Of a DNA stretch of 64,000 nucleotides, positions 46,151 through 57,187 are shown in pieces. The notes beneath the pieces were generated by a model, which worked only from the letters and a program-made list of their open reading frames with translations, was not told the DNA's origin and made no database searches. This DNA is from Stratiolaelaps scimitus (lineage: Eukaryota; Arthropoda; Arachnida; Mesostigmata; Laelapidae): positions 1,798,001 through 1,862,000 of the forward strand of contig JABWDB010000007.1 of assembly GCA_019614645.1 (NCBI GenBank), in the 5' to 3' direction. The position numbers and the translations under genes are program-made. Each line of letters opens with the position of its first letter. Positions within the stretch are counted from its first letter, which is position 1.

Positions 46151-47016
46151 AATAAAACACAGGACATTTAATAAAAGTCATCCGGAGCCGGAGTCTAGGC
46201 TTCAGGAGGCAACAGCAGCACACACCTGAAGTAGCTCACTATTAACAACCACCGCACTCCTTGCGTATCTCTCCGGTGAGACAGTGTATTCCGCTGTATT
46301 CCGCGGCAGAGGCTGATGAGGCTGATAGTAAGCAATTCCGAGCTCGGAATCAGCATTTAGTCAGATGAATGCTGAAACAAATCGCACATTTCCCGTTCAA
46401 TCGTCCCACTTCCGTGCAAACGTTCGCGACACTGAAACATGCGAGTATCTCGTCGATCGTGAGTGTACGGACCAGGGTTGCTCCCATTTGACACCAAGGT
46501 CGTTCCCCCAAGCTTCACGTGGCGCTCATTTCGCCAGAACCTTCCTCATTCAAAGACTGATGTCTTCAACGATGCGCTGAACCATGGTGTAAGACACTGC
46601 CGTGAGGCTCGATCGGTGGAAGCTCACTTCCAATGTATTCACTGCTTCTGGCGGTTTCGAGCATTGCTCAGATCACCTCCAGTTGCACTTTGGGCGCTTG
46701 TTTCTCCTAGCTTAAAAACCAAGCCACGATTCCAGTACACTTGCGGCAAACAAGGTCTCCTGGCCGACCAACTTCGTCAATACGAATGAATTAGGCCAGT
46801 GATGTGGCCAACTTATATGCCAAATTTGATCAAACATCGTTGTCCTTCTAAGGAAATTAACGTTCTTAAAATCGATCGGATGAAACTCGCCTCTAGACCA
46901 GTCCATGAACCATCAACAGCTGTATGATCCGACATCTATTTTTAACAACGCTTAAAACAACGCAGTCATTATTGCAGGCGGAATTTACTCGAATCGACCT
47001 AACAACGCTAGCGCTG

Positions 47017-47090
47017 ATGTTGGTTATACCTAGCGCCCATCCCTTGGAGGATATTGCAGGTTCGAATCGTAACGAGGCGTAATGGAGGTG
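47017..47090 (+). repeat. possible tRNA-derived SINE head
   Basis: A B-box match GGTTCGAATCG near 47060 lies about 45 bases behind GGTTATACCTAGCGC, which is only weakly A-box-like. A T run follows about 40 bases later. It appears to be a different family from the 34/41-kb SINE. Confidence 0.35.
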
Positions 47091-47219
47091 TAGATTTTTT
47101 TTTCTTGTGAGACTTCTCGGAATAATGCCGCACGGATCAAGTGCGTGATGGGAATACGGCTGTAGGCCAGCCGCCAACGAAAAAGCCAAATACTAATATC
47201 AATTTGTATACTGTGCTAC

Positions 47220-47570
47220 AAGTTGAGTGTCCAGCTGCGAAAAAGCTAGTCAGGTGCTCAAGGCTTCTGATATGACTCGACTGGACTTCGGTCGATCAAA
47301 GGTCAATCCTGCTTACGAATGAACGGGCATCGAGACTGGCATTATGATCTGCAGAACCTCTCTCCCATCGTCCAGTCACTGCTGTGAGTCTCTATCGAGT
47401 GTTGTGGAGGAAGGTCTATTCAGACTCTCTTTCCCCAACTGAAGATGAGATCTGTATCGATGCCTGAGGACTAAATCATTCAGGCGACCTGCGCCAAACA
47501 GACTTCGTTGAAGCAGATCTTGGACTGAAGGTGAGTGACGACATTTCAACCAATTCGCGGTTTGATTAGA
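47220..47570. repeat. segmental duplication block (copy 3), no gene attached
   Basis: Diverged copy of 42700-43040, recognisable through GCTAGTCAGGTGCTCAAGGC, CGATCAAAGGTCAATCCTGC, CGATGCCTGAGGACTAAATC and AGACTTCGTT. No mucin-like gene follows; a LINE begins at 48.2 kb instead. Confidence 0.55.
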
Positions 47571-48308
47571 TGGCCAAACTATACAAATGCCCACATACGG
47601 CTGTCACACTTTTCTATAGTTTTATGTAAGTATATATTATTTAATAGGTTCGGTGACTGTTTCGTCGCTTCAGTGAATATAGTCACACGCGAAAAGCCCC
47701 CTTCGATTCAAGGTTTTGTCCTTCGTTTCCGGGCCTCATGTCCGGTCTGGTGTATGATTACAACACATCTATCGAACCTGAAAGGCACGACATGCGATAG
47801 CAATGGTATATGTGCATATAGATCATCTCTATATATATATATATATATACCATAGAAGGTTCTACCTTCAACAGGTGTGCGTCGTGGCAGTGTTGCTCCG
47901 TCGAAAATCTGGCAGTTTTACTGTTTAAGTGTCTCAAATCCGAGTCTTAGTGCGCACTGGCTGATCTCCGCATTGCCGTGCTCATTTGTGGCTATGGTAT
48001 TGTGATAAAACTTGTTCAACATCTCTGAAAACGTCTTGGAAGTTTTTGTGTTGCAAACTCGATGTAGCGATCGGATCACTTCAACACGCGGTGAAAAGCG
48101 AGGTGTGTCTGGGTCAAGGCCCCTTGGATGCGGGAGCAGCGAAGCTTCTCTTGCTATTTCTTGACGATACGCTGCTAAAGTAGTAGCTGTCGCTGGAGGA
48201 AACACATCTGGAGGTTGTTTGTTTACCCCCTGCTGCTTACACTTCGCCTATTCTGGTCACAGTGGTCCACGTCTGGTGGTGGCAGAGCGATTGGCTCCGG
48301 CCGCCATT

Positions 48309-49812
48309 ATGGCAAAACAGCCGGCAAAACCAGGTGTTCTCAAGCCGAAGCCTATAGCGACCAGGGGTCACACGGTGAAAAACTCAGATGGGATTTTAAA
48401 GCCTACTCATGGGTCTGTCGCTCCAGCTGGAAAACCTCCGGGGACTAGAGCGAGAGCGCTTTCTAATGATAAGAGCACGGATAAGGCGGGCACTCCGAGC
48501 TCCTCCGAAACGGTGGAGAAATCCGCGGTAGATGGGAATGGACCAACTACTACGGAGGGTTGGACCGTTCAGGTCAACAAAAATGTAGCCAGGAGAGTTA
48601 ATAAAATGGCAGCAAAAATTGAAGCCATAAGAGATAATGCTCATCGGAACTCCAAGGGGGTGTTCCGTGTTGTTGTGGCCCGTAAGGTTGAAGAAATAGT
48701 GGATGGAATAGCAAAGTACTCGGAAGCCAAGTTTGTGGGCAACCTGTTAACTTTGTGTGCGGAGATTTTTAGGATGTTCCCTAATACAACACCGGAATCT
48801 AAACTCGGCGTAATCAACGTGTGGACAAACTCGGTAGCCGATGCGAATAAAGTCATGACGTTAACCAAGTTGACAGACATCCCTGTCATCACCCGTTGTC
48901 GGGAGTTAGAACAGAACTGGGCTAGGGTAACTCATGTCGACCGAGGTTTTTCCGAGGACGAAATACTGCAGGCCCTCAAGGAGGTAGGGGTCATCCAAGT
49001 GAAGAGGGAGACGATTAGGAGACCTATTGACGGTGAGCTCTGTACTTTCCCTACCGATCCTATTGTTCAGCAAGGTTCCCCCTTCAGACGTGTTTCTGGC
49101 GTTTAAAACTCATAAAGTAGTCATGTACGCTGGTGCTCCAACCTCCTGCTTTAAGTGCCAGAAGCTTGGTCACATAGCTGCGTCGTGTCGAAACGAGACA
49201 GCATGTAAGAGATGCGGCCAAGCCGGACATCTGGCAGCGGCTTGCAAGAATGCGCCAAAATGCGTCAACTGTCGGGGACCACACGTATCCTCCTCAACCT
49301 CCTGCCCTCTGAGGGCTGGTGAAATTGAGAAGAGAAAGGCTTTGATGGAAAAGCGCCTACTGGAACAAATGAAAACCCAGTATCCGGATGCTACCAATGT
49401 TGCTGTAGTCAATCAACCTACTGAACAGGTCGACTCGTCTGAGGTCTCTTCAGAATCAACGGAGAAGATGTCCTACGCAGCAGCTGTACAATCTGCACGG
49501 ACTTTGATTGTCGATAAAGATGATGGTCCTCAGGTCAAAGTACACTTCCCAGGCATGACCGCGATTCCTCTAGCCCCTAAGAAGAAGAAGAAGAAGATGA
49601 CACCTAAGAAGACAGCAAATAGCTGGACGTCTGGGAAAAATGCCGAAGCAAAGAATGTCGTCAAGACTGCCCTGAAGCCTATAGTTCGCATCCTTAAGGC
49701 GATCTCACCGCAGGCCGCTAAACGTCTGAAAGGTCTTGTTGATTCGCTAGGTCCAGTAATGTCGATACTACTCGCAATGGTTCCGGGGAGAAATTTGAAT
49801 CTTGGTATATAA
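48309..49812 (+). pseudogene. LINE ORF1 (gag-like), one frameshift
   Basis: The best start is the ATG at 48309 (MAKQPAKPGVLKPKP); the open frame extends further left without another ATG. Residues after about 190 read as the ORF1 RNA-binding fold (RGFSEDEILQALKEVGVIQV), and then the frame shifts near 49070 (from the VQQG frame into KVPPSDVFLAFKTHKVVMYA). Three zinc knuckles follow: CFKCQKLGHIAASC, CKRCGQAGHLAAAC and CVNCRGPHVSSSTSC. The tail is lysine-rich. In Jockey-type elements this protein binds element RNA. The stop at 49810-49812 lies two bases before the ORF2 ATG. Confidence 0.85.
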
Positions 49813-49814
49813 TT

Positions 49815-52801
49815 ATGGATAGACCGCATGATATTAGCCACTATGTTCATAGCAATGTAAAAAAGTCTCAAACTTGGGAAGGTGTTCCTGAGTTCTCTAT
49901 TCCAGGATTCAGTGGCTCTAGAGTTCCGGTTTTTAGTAACTTCACAGCTCTCCATTTTAACGCTGGTACTGGAGGACTCAGAAAATCGGGACAACTTGAG
50001 ACGCTTGAAAACCTCCTGGAGGGAGAGGGTTCCGGAATAGACGCTGTGGTGGTAAGCGAGTTATGGTTAAAGAGGGTTGACTATGACGGTTATGGCATCT
50101 CAAATTTCAGCTTTTTCGGGTCGAGTCGCGAAATCGCCAAACAGGGAGGTGGGGTCGGTGTCTTTGTTAGACATGGCTGTGATGTGCTGGCAACAATTGC
50201 AAAAAGCAGTGATGATGGCAATGTTTAGGCCATCCGCGTGCACGTCAGGAGGCCAGGCTTCGAAGGCTACATTATCGGCTTCTACTCTAGTCATTTCTCA
50301 CACAGGGACACGTTACTAGACTTGTTGGAAGATATTCTTCCAGTCAGTAGCTACTTGCCCTGTATAGTTTTGGGGGACTCGAATATTAACCTGCTGGCTA
50401 GTTCTCTCAGTGAGCGTTATTCGTCGTTCTTTGTTTCCAGAAATCTATGCCACATCATCGACAGGGTTACCAGGCCTGCTTCGGGGACATGTATAGATCA
50501 TATTGCTGTCAGGAATTGCGAAAATTTTTTAGCCATTACACCGGTTGTTTGGTGTACCCCATTGTTCTCAGACCACTATCCTGTACTGGTGTTCATTGCA
50601 GGCACGCGTTCTCACTGTCAAAAAGACGTGAGTACCGCTCCGCTGGTTCGGAGACACTGTAATGAGGACATCTCTAGCTTCGTGGACCGGGTGTCTGAAA
50701 TCTCATGGCTCAGAGTCGCAGATGCTGACGACGTTGATTCTAGTTTCGATGCCTTCTCTAGTATACTCCGCAGGGTGTACGAGAGGTCTTTCACAACTTT
50801 TGCACCATCTAGACCACACAGGCTTCGAAAGTTCCGTTTCTCGGCTAGACTGCGTCGGCTACGTCACAGTGTTAATAAGTTGTATCGCTGGCACTTACGA
50901 GCTGGCTCGCAGGATTCAAAAGCCGCCTACGGCCGTACTCGTCTTAGATATAGACGGGAGGTCAAGCGCGCACGTTCGCGTTTCTTTAGAACCCAATTTG
51001 AAAACCTGCGTCACGATAGTGGCAAGCTGTGGAAGTTCATAAACACTTCATGCGGTAGGACAATTGGCAGGGCTGAACTTCCCGACGCTATCGAAACTAA
51101 TGTCGGGCCGGTGTCCACCCCAGAGGCAATTGCTGATGAATTAAATCGTCACTTTGCTACGGTCGGTTCAAGAACGGTGGCCTCCCTGCAAATGACGGAC
51201 GACATTCGGCCTGACCTTGCATCTGTCTGGGAGACCGATGGGCCTCCTTTTGAATTCACAGGAGTCAATATCTCGGAAATGACAGCGGCTCTTACTTCAA
51301 CGAAAGCAACGTGGAAGGTCGGTGCGGCAGGGATACCGGATAAGCTGATTAAACTGGCCTCACCAATCTTAGCGGTTCCCCTTGCGAAGTTGTTAAATAT
51401 CTCGTTGAGAACTGGCTACTTTCCTAGCAAACTGAAAAATGCTTGGATCATTCCACTCTATAAAAATAAGGGGGATCGCAAGCTCGCAGCGAATTATCGT
51501 CCAATATCGTTGGTCGGCTATCTGTCCAAGGTCCTGGAAAAATAGTACTTGTCAGGTTGGCGTCTTACCTGGATTCCAAAAATTTCTTTTCGGCATGTCA
51601 ATTCGGTTTCCGTAGGTCCCGGTCTACAGAGCTCGCTCTTGGCCGTCTGTGGCAGGAGATCTCTGATACCATCGAGAACAACAAATTGTGCTTAGGTGTT
51701 TTCCTTGATGTATCCGCGGCCTTCAACTGTGTATCTCACTCATACTTTGTGCAGATGTTGGAACACGTGGGCTGCGCACCGACTGCTGTTAGGTGGTTCC
51801 AGTCGTATCTCTCGGAACGGAGGCAAGCAGTAAAGGCTGGCAATGTTGAGTCCACTTGGAGAGTTGTTGACATTGGGCCACCCCAAGGTTCCATCCTGGG
51901 GCCATACATGTTCATAATTATGATCAACTTTATCCTACTGAAGATTAGTATGGGCAATTTCTGTAAGACAGTGGCGTATGCGGACGACACGTCACTTTTA
52001 TTTCGTATTTCTCCAGTGGCTACCGAAACGGAAATTCAGCTCGCAATGTCTAAAGTTGAAGACGTTGTGCGGTTATTTGCGAGTTTTGGACTTGTTATCA
52101 ATGCTAGCAAGACAGTGATAACGCTCTTCCGTCCACCCCAAAGGTCTGTCCAGATTCAATGCGTACAGCTGTGCGGTATGGCAGTTCCCATGTCCCCAAA
52201 GGTCAAATGTTTAGGCTTGACGTTTCAAGAGACGCTTTCGTGGCGTGACCACGTGTCCACTCTTGTTCCTAAATGTTATGCGGTTATCGCATCTCTCCGT
52301 CGACTGAGAGAGGTAGGTGTTCCGGTCGCTGGGTTGCTGCTGGTCTATAAAGCGCTACTGATCCCACTGTTATGTTACGGTATCAGAATCTGGGGAGCGG
52401 GGATTAAAGGTACAGTTCACAGAGGGGAAGTCATCCAAAATGACGCTCTGAGAGTGATATTTGGACGTAGACGCAGGGACTCTGTCTCTGATCTGATGAA
52501 ACAATTCGAGCTGCTGAACCTGGGAGATATCTGTACAATGCAGACGGCCCTCCTTGCTTTCAAAATCCAACGTCGTATGATACCCGAAGACGTCTCCTTC
52601 CCTATAGTTACTACGATGAAACGCTCGACCCGGCGCCCGACGGCGTTTGTGATGCCATTTACCATCAAAGAGTCTAGCCGCCGTGCCTTAGCTTATCGTC
52701 TACCGTTCGTCTGGGGCTCGCTCCCTCGCGAGATTCGTTCCCTCAATACAGCTAAAAAGTTTGCCTGTGAAGTGGGGAGGTATTTGGTGGGGAAGGACTG
52801 A
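49815..52801 (+). pseudogene. LINE ORF2: APE endonuclease + reverse transcriptase, two breaks
   Basis: Endonuclease motifs in order: VVSELWL (catalytic Glu region), GDSNINLL (normally GDxN), GTCIDHIAV and SDHYPV. Reverse transcriptase follows with LYKNKGDRKLAANYRPISL, CQFGFRRSRSTELAL, FLDVSAAFNCV (block A), GPPQGSILGP (block B) and VAYADDTSLL (block C, catalytic Asp pair), then a C-terminal region ending at 52801. Breaks: an in-frame TAG at 50226-50228 inside the endonuclease, and a frameshift at about 51540-51546 in a run of five A's between the endonuclease linker and RT. The protein would nick target DNA and prime cDNA synthesis if intact; this copy could not. Confidence 0.9.
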
Positions 52802-53054
52802 TTGGTATATAATGCGTGTTAATTCGCGTGCGCCTAAGACGGCAACAGGAACTAATTTGTGATTCTCTCGATGGTTTACTAATACTCACATACACAATGG
52901 ATGTGGTGTATATATGTACATATTGTATTGGCTGTTTTGACTTCACATTCTGTTCGACTTCGTTGAGGTCATACATTTGTGTCAAATGGCAATAGCCAAA
53001 CGAGGTGCAATCAACCTTTTTACTTTTTTTTTAAAACCTTTTTACTTTTTTTTT

Positions 53055-53105
53055 ATCGAGAACTTAAGCATATGTATGTATATTGCAGTTCCGAGAATAA
53101 ACATT
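53055..53105. repeat. tail motif shared with SINE remnants
   Basis: GAGAACTTAAGCATATGTAT, then TTGCAGTTCC and AATAAAC, after a T run. The same motif is at 11.84 kb (same strand) and at 14.97 and 27.79 kb (opposite strand). It may be the LINE's own 3' end or a separate insertion. Confidence 0.6.
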
Positions 53106-53530
53106 TGATTATGATATGATGATATGATATATATACAACTCTCCTACAACAATCTTCCGCAAAGAACCGGCCTATGGCCCGTCAAGCTTCCTTTGCCCCA
53201 CTCCTGTATATACCGACTAACGGATCCTCTTTTAAAGGATTCGTTTACGTCGATAGGAACCTCTAGAAAAATTTCAACATCTAGAGGGTATTTGACCTAA
53301 ATCATTTGGGCTATTTATAGGAATTGTACCCCGTGCTCAGATGAAGACAATCGGAACTTGTGTAACCATTTCTCTATGCACACACCAAATGTAGAAAACG
53401 TACATCATTTACAGGCGTCAGAATGAAAAATTTGGCAATTTACTAACCATACCTACCGAATCGTTCACTCACGATGATGTCTTTAAGAAACAATTTTTTA
53501 AGTTTATAATTTGTACAATCTCTGTTGCAG
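53106..53530. other. intergenic / 5' flank of the 53.5-kb gene
   Basis: Starts in ATGAT/ATATG repeats. It ends in a likely 5' UTR intron acceptor (TCTCTGTTGCAG at 53519-53530). Nothing else was recognised. Confidence 0.45.
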
Positions 53531-53532
53531 CT

Positions 53533-54051
53533 ATGGATATTGGGAGAATCATGCTTTGCTTTGTCGTGGTACTGGGAAGCTTTGGCCTTCTGGAAGCTGC
53601 GCCATTCCTCCCTGTGTCGTCAATCCCCGCAACTCTAGAGGCATCAACAACAGGCAACGCCCGAGCATTCATTAGGAGTGCTCAGGTGGATCAGCTATCC
53701 GAGGCTAACGTTGCCGATCTCCCGACTAGCCCGCGTCCACAATCACCATCAACGTACATGCCGACATCTTCACAGTCAAGTGCTGAACCGTCTCGAGAAC
53801 GTCCGAATGACCTGTTAGTCTCGACTGCTGTACCTCAGTCAGGGATATGGTTGACTATGAAGAAGTCCCCTCCGAAACATGTGCCTCCGAAGAGCTTCAG
53901 TGTTGATCAGTTCGCATCGGAGGACTCGGAAGCACCGTCGGTGAGGTCGCCCGAACTAGAAAATATCCATTTATTGTTATGCATTTACTTCGGTGCGTGT
54001 ATGTCTGTTTGTTTGGGTCTTTTCCTGTTTTATGGGCGACCTAAGGATTAG
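53533..54051 (+). CDS. small type I membrane protein, signal peptide + C-terminal anchor
   Basis: A complete 172-codon ORF. Residues 1-22 are a signal peptide (core IMLCFVVVLGSFGLL, cleavage near EAA|P). The ectodomain of about 120 residues is Ser/Pro/Thr-rich and without Cys. Residues about 145-165 are a transmembrane helix (LLLCIYFGACMSVCLGLFLF), followed by a very short cytoplasmic tail (YGRPKD). The ATG lies two bases after a perfect acceptor (TTGCAG), implying a non-coding first exon upstream. I recognise no family. The Ala-Pro signal-cleavage context and Ser/Pro/Thr-rich composition resemble the mucin-like cluster, so it may be a membrane-bound member or neighbour of it (inference). Confidence 0.7.
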   Translation: MDIGRIMLCFVVVLGSFGLLEAAPFLPVSSIPATLEASTTGNARAFIRSAQVDQLSEANVADLPTSPRPQSPSTYMPTSSQSSAEPSRERPNDLLVSTAVPQSGIWLTMKKSPPKHVPPKSFSVDQFASEDSEAPSVRSPELENIHLLLCIYFGACMSVCLGLFLFYGRPKD

Positions 54052-54147
54052 CTATTTGGGTGCGGCACCTTTCATGTCGTTATAGACGTCAATTTGTCTT
54101 AACAAGGTCTACTGCTGACGACGTTGTGGAACAGATTTCTAATTACA

Positions 54148-54153
54148 AATAAA
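54148..54153 (+). terminator. poly(A) signal of the 53.5-kb gene
   Basis: AATAAA 97 bases after the stop codon. Confidence 0.6.
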
Positions 54154-54330
54154 GTTGACAAATCGCTTCAAAATTGGCCAATATTATTTTGTTGCAGTCT
54201 TGTTTGAACTTGTGTTATATTGTAAAATATGACAGTGGAATGAATAGCCCCTATTGCCATCTGTATGAGTGTAGTAAAATCACTATGGGAATTGCTCTGC
54301 ACAATACTTTAGTAGTTGTAGTAGTAGTTT

Positions 54331-54355
54331 TGAGATCCGGCGGATCTCAAAAAGC
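54331..54355. repeat. short perfect inverted repeat
   Basis: TTTTGAGATCC and GGATCTCAAAA around a 3-base loop, at the left edge of the GC-rich LINE fragment. Confidence 0.85.
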
Positions 54356-54379
54356 CGGCGGAAAAAAAAAAGTAGTTTC

Positions 54380-55330
54380 AATCCATCAATTCCACTCCCC
54401 TCCCCACTCCCCTCCCCACTTCTCCGCTTCCCGGGAGGCTGCCGTCGACCAGACGGGCGTCCGCGCTCGGGTCCCTCCGGACAAACAGAGCAAGCAGCGG
54501 GTATGGTCCGATGCCCTGCACCAAGAGCTGCGGGACTCCCTCCTGGCCTCTGCGCCACACGTTGCTGACCAAGCTCGCCTCCGGGTTGTCGACAGGCCTG
54601 GTGCGGGGGCGTGGCTCCACGCGCTGCCCTCCTCGTCCCTCGGTACGGCTCTCGACGATCGCTCCCTCCGCTTCTGTGTGGGCCTTCGCCTCGGGGCCCC
54701 TGTCGTTGCGGCCCACAGCTGCGAGCGTTGCGGGGACCCCGTCGCCACGAATGGCCATCACGGTCTCTCGTGCGAACGCAGCGCCGGTCGCCATCCGCGA
54801 CACACGATGCTTAATGACACGCTCGTGAGGGCCCTCCACTACGCCGGTATCCCTTGCACAAGGGAGCCACAGGGCCTCGACACCTCTGACGGGCGCCGCC
54901 CTGACGGCCTCACCCTTATCCCCTTCCATCGAGGCCAGCACCTGGTTTGGGACGGCACTGTGGTTGACACCCTAGCACCTTCTTATGTCAACCACTGTGC
55001 AACCATCCCCGGTTACGCAGTAGCGCGTGCGGAGCGGGCAAAGCTGAGGAAGAACGCCGCACTCCAAGCAACGCACCTGTTTTCCCCCCTTGCCTTTGAG
55101 ACCCTGGGCGGGCACGGCCCTCTCACTGCGAACTTTCTCGAGGGGGTCTACCACAGGTTGATCCGCGCCACCGGGGACAAGCGCGCTGGCTCTTTCCTCC
55201 TGCAGCGCCTGTCCCTCGCTGTGCAGAGAGGCAATGCCATCGCCTTCCTCGGGACGTTGTCGTCCTCACCCCCCCCCACCCCCATAATCCCTAGAAATTC
55301 CGACCTATTGTAACGTTTAATATATTCTAA
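54380..55330 (+). pseudogene. 3' part of a LINE ORF with CCHC and PD-(D/E)XK-like endonuclease tail
   Basis: A GC-rich frame of about 310 codons, open to the stop near 55313. Seen in order: WSDALHQELRDSLLASAP, AWLHALPSSSLG, a CCHC-type finger CERCGDPVATNGHHGLSC, then GRHPRHTMLNDTLVRAL, RRPDGLTLIPFHRGQHLVWD, and VDTLAPS. The finger followed by a PD...D pattern is the layout of restriction-like endonucleases at the C-terminus of some LINEs (R2/NeSL-type and relatives). Known of those families: the nuclease nicks the target for primed reverse transcription. The RT domain is absent here, so this is a 5'-truncated copy. Base composition is much more GC-rich than neighbouring DNA, and three other pieces lie in this window. 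Confidence 0.7.
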
Positions 55331-57187
55331 TAAATTGCTATATCCATCAATTTCCCAACGATCTTATAATGAACAAAAGCGCGTAAGATAATCAATATAA
55401 AAAAAACTAGCATAGCTAGTCAATACTTACCTTATAAAGCTCTAATACTGTAAACAGTAATACCAATAAAGACAATGCGATGAATCGACGCCTTTCATCC
55501 CACTCAGAGCTTTATCCCCAATATCGAAAACTGCAGCGTTCGATGGAAGAAACTAATTAATAAAAAACACTATGCCACCGAATGATGCCATCCACCTAAC
55601 ACATATCGCTTGTACTGATTATAATCGAAATTAATAAAGCACAATTTTCCTTGAAGGTTTAAAGGTCTTCCCTCTCACTTTTATTTTTCTTCGAAAGCAG
55701 CAATCGATCAGTGAATCAATTAATCAGTCAATCACTTGTATTTTTCTTCTTCTTCGAAAGCAGCAATCAATCGATCAGTGAATCAATTCATCAGTCAATC
55801 AAGCAATCAGTCATCCAACCGACGAACACTTGGACGAAAACAACTCGAATCTCACATTACAGACACAAAATACGTATGCCGCCATATATAGTACAGATCA
55901 CAACGAAATCTTCCCATCGAAATTGGCCCGCTGGCCTCACGCCAAACAAACGGCCGCGATTGCGATGATTAAGGGGGGCGCATAAGGGCCGAAACGGGAC
56001 AGGATTAAGTGCTGTTAGGGACGGTGTACGTGGTCACTGACGACTGAGACGGGTAAGTGATCGCATTGGCGGGAAGGTGATCGATGGTAGCGAGGCTAGT
56101 GCGCGAGGGGGTTGGCTGTTACAATGAATCGAAACACCCTAGGAAATGTCGAAATAGCAAAAATCCCCTCATTCGATTGACGCCATTTCATTCATACATA
56201 TAGTCAATTGTTATCGGGATGTTTTTGTGACGAATGTCATTGAATTTGATCACAGAATCGAACAAAATGCCTCTTTCTTTTCTCTCTCTCTCTCTCCGAC
56301 CTTCTCTATGAATCTTGCATGGGAGTTTAGCTTCTCGCCTACCTTCTATTCTTATTTCCTCAAGCTCTCGTCATATATATTTATTTCTCTCTCTCTCTCT
56401 CACTCTCCCCTCTCTTCCCATCCTTGCTCATATTATTAACATAATTCATTAGTAATTCCAAGCTGTTTAACGTGGCAATTCTCATCGTTGATGTCATTAT
56501 TATGGAGCATGGTCAGTGACGAAGAATTCGCGAGGCGTTAGCGCTTTTGCGATTACTTCGCTCTCCGTGTTCACTCTCGGCTGATCATCGTCCGCCGCCA
56601 ACGGGAACGTCATTTACTGCGTTGCAACCGAGAGCCTCTCTCATTTCTCTCACGTTTGCCTCCTCCTCCTCCTCCTCGTAGATGTGATTGTTATCGTTGT
56701 CATAATTCATAAAGGCTATCGTACTAGAATAATGTAATAGCATACCTACAGTAATCTTAATATTGATACATCGGACTTGATACCTCTCTCTCTCTCTCTC
56801 TCTCTGGAGCAGCACACATACGCTCGATGCCGGTGGCGGCAATGGCGGATTGATTATCTTATCATCCGCAGGTGGAGATCACATTGTCTCTCCCAAAACA
56901 AATGCCCCCCTTACCGAGCTATCGTCTGTTCTTCCCGAGTGCATTATCGGACCCATTCGTCTAGTGGCGTGTCACAACGTCTAAGAAGCATCAACGCTCT
57001 TGGGCACGCTATATCACCGCTGGGCGCGATAACGTGACAAGGGTCGCTCAGCACATCCGAGATCCTAGGAAGAGACAGATGATCGGTGCGTTCCTGTCTG
57101 TCTGCGTACGAGCGCGAACGAGCAAATCCCTCTTCGATTTAACGAAGGCAATGTTGAGACGCGATCTGGAGCACCGCACAGCATCAC
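55331..57187. other. intergenic, low-complexity
   Basis: A near-duplicate TTTTTCTTC...GAAAGCAGCAATC...CAGTGAATCAATT at about 55683-55790, (CT)n runs at about 56280-56300, 56385-56402 and 56786-56805, and CTC repeats near 56650-56676. No gene was recognised before the last otubain exon. Confidence 0.45.

Larger units (their letters stand above)
46160..48199. other. intergenic, duplication relic and SINE fragment
   Basis: It contains a tRNA-like fragment at about 47017-47090, the fourth segmental duplication block at 47220-47570 and (TA)n at about 47829-47849. A minus-strand frame around 46.4-46.7 kb vaguely recalls a transposase helix-turn-helix but was not convincing. Confidence 0.45.
48200..53105 (+). 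mobile_element. near full-length non-LTR retrotransposon (Jockey/CR1-like)
   Basis: Two adjacent ORFs on the plus strand: a gag-like ORF1 with three zinc knuckles and an ORF2 with APE-type endonuclease and reverse transcriptase, but no RNase H. That layout fits Jockey/CR1-type LINEs. It has few defects (one frameshift in ORF1; one in-frame stop and one frameshift in ORF2), so the insertion is fairly young. The 5' boundary is approximate. The 3' end runs into GAGAACTTAAGCAT, GCAGTTCC and AATAAAC, and ATGAT/ATATG repeats. Confidence 0.9.

Noticed and set aside
46360..46910. Minus-strand frames around 46.4-46.7 kb recalling a transposase helix-turn-helix
   Set aside because: Only a short imperfect similarity. 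No catalytic DEKW/DDD motif or terminal repeats were seen.
49084..49412. Minus-strand ORFs opposite the LINE gag region
   Set aside because: They are shadows of ORF1. The plus strand has three good zinc knuckles.
54283..54941. Long Arg/Gly-rich antisense ORFs opposite the GC-rich LINE fragment
   Set aside because: They are products of high GC content opposite a recognisable finger and nuclease-like frame.
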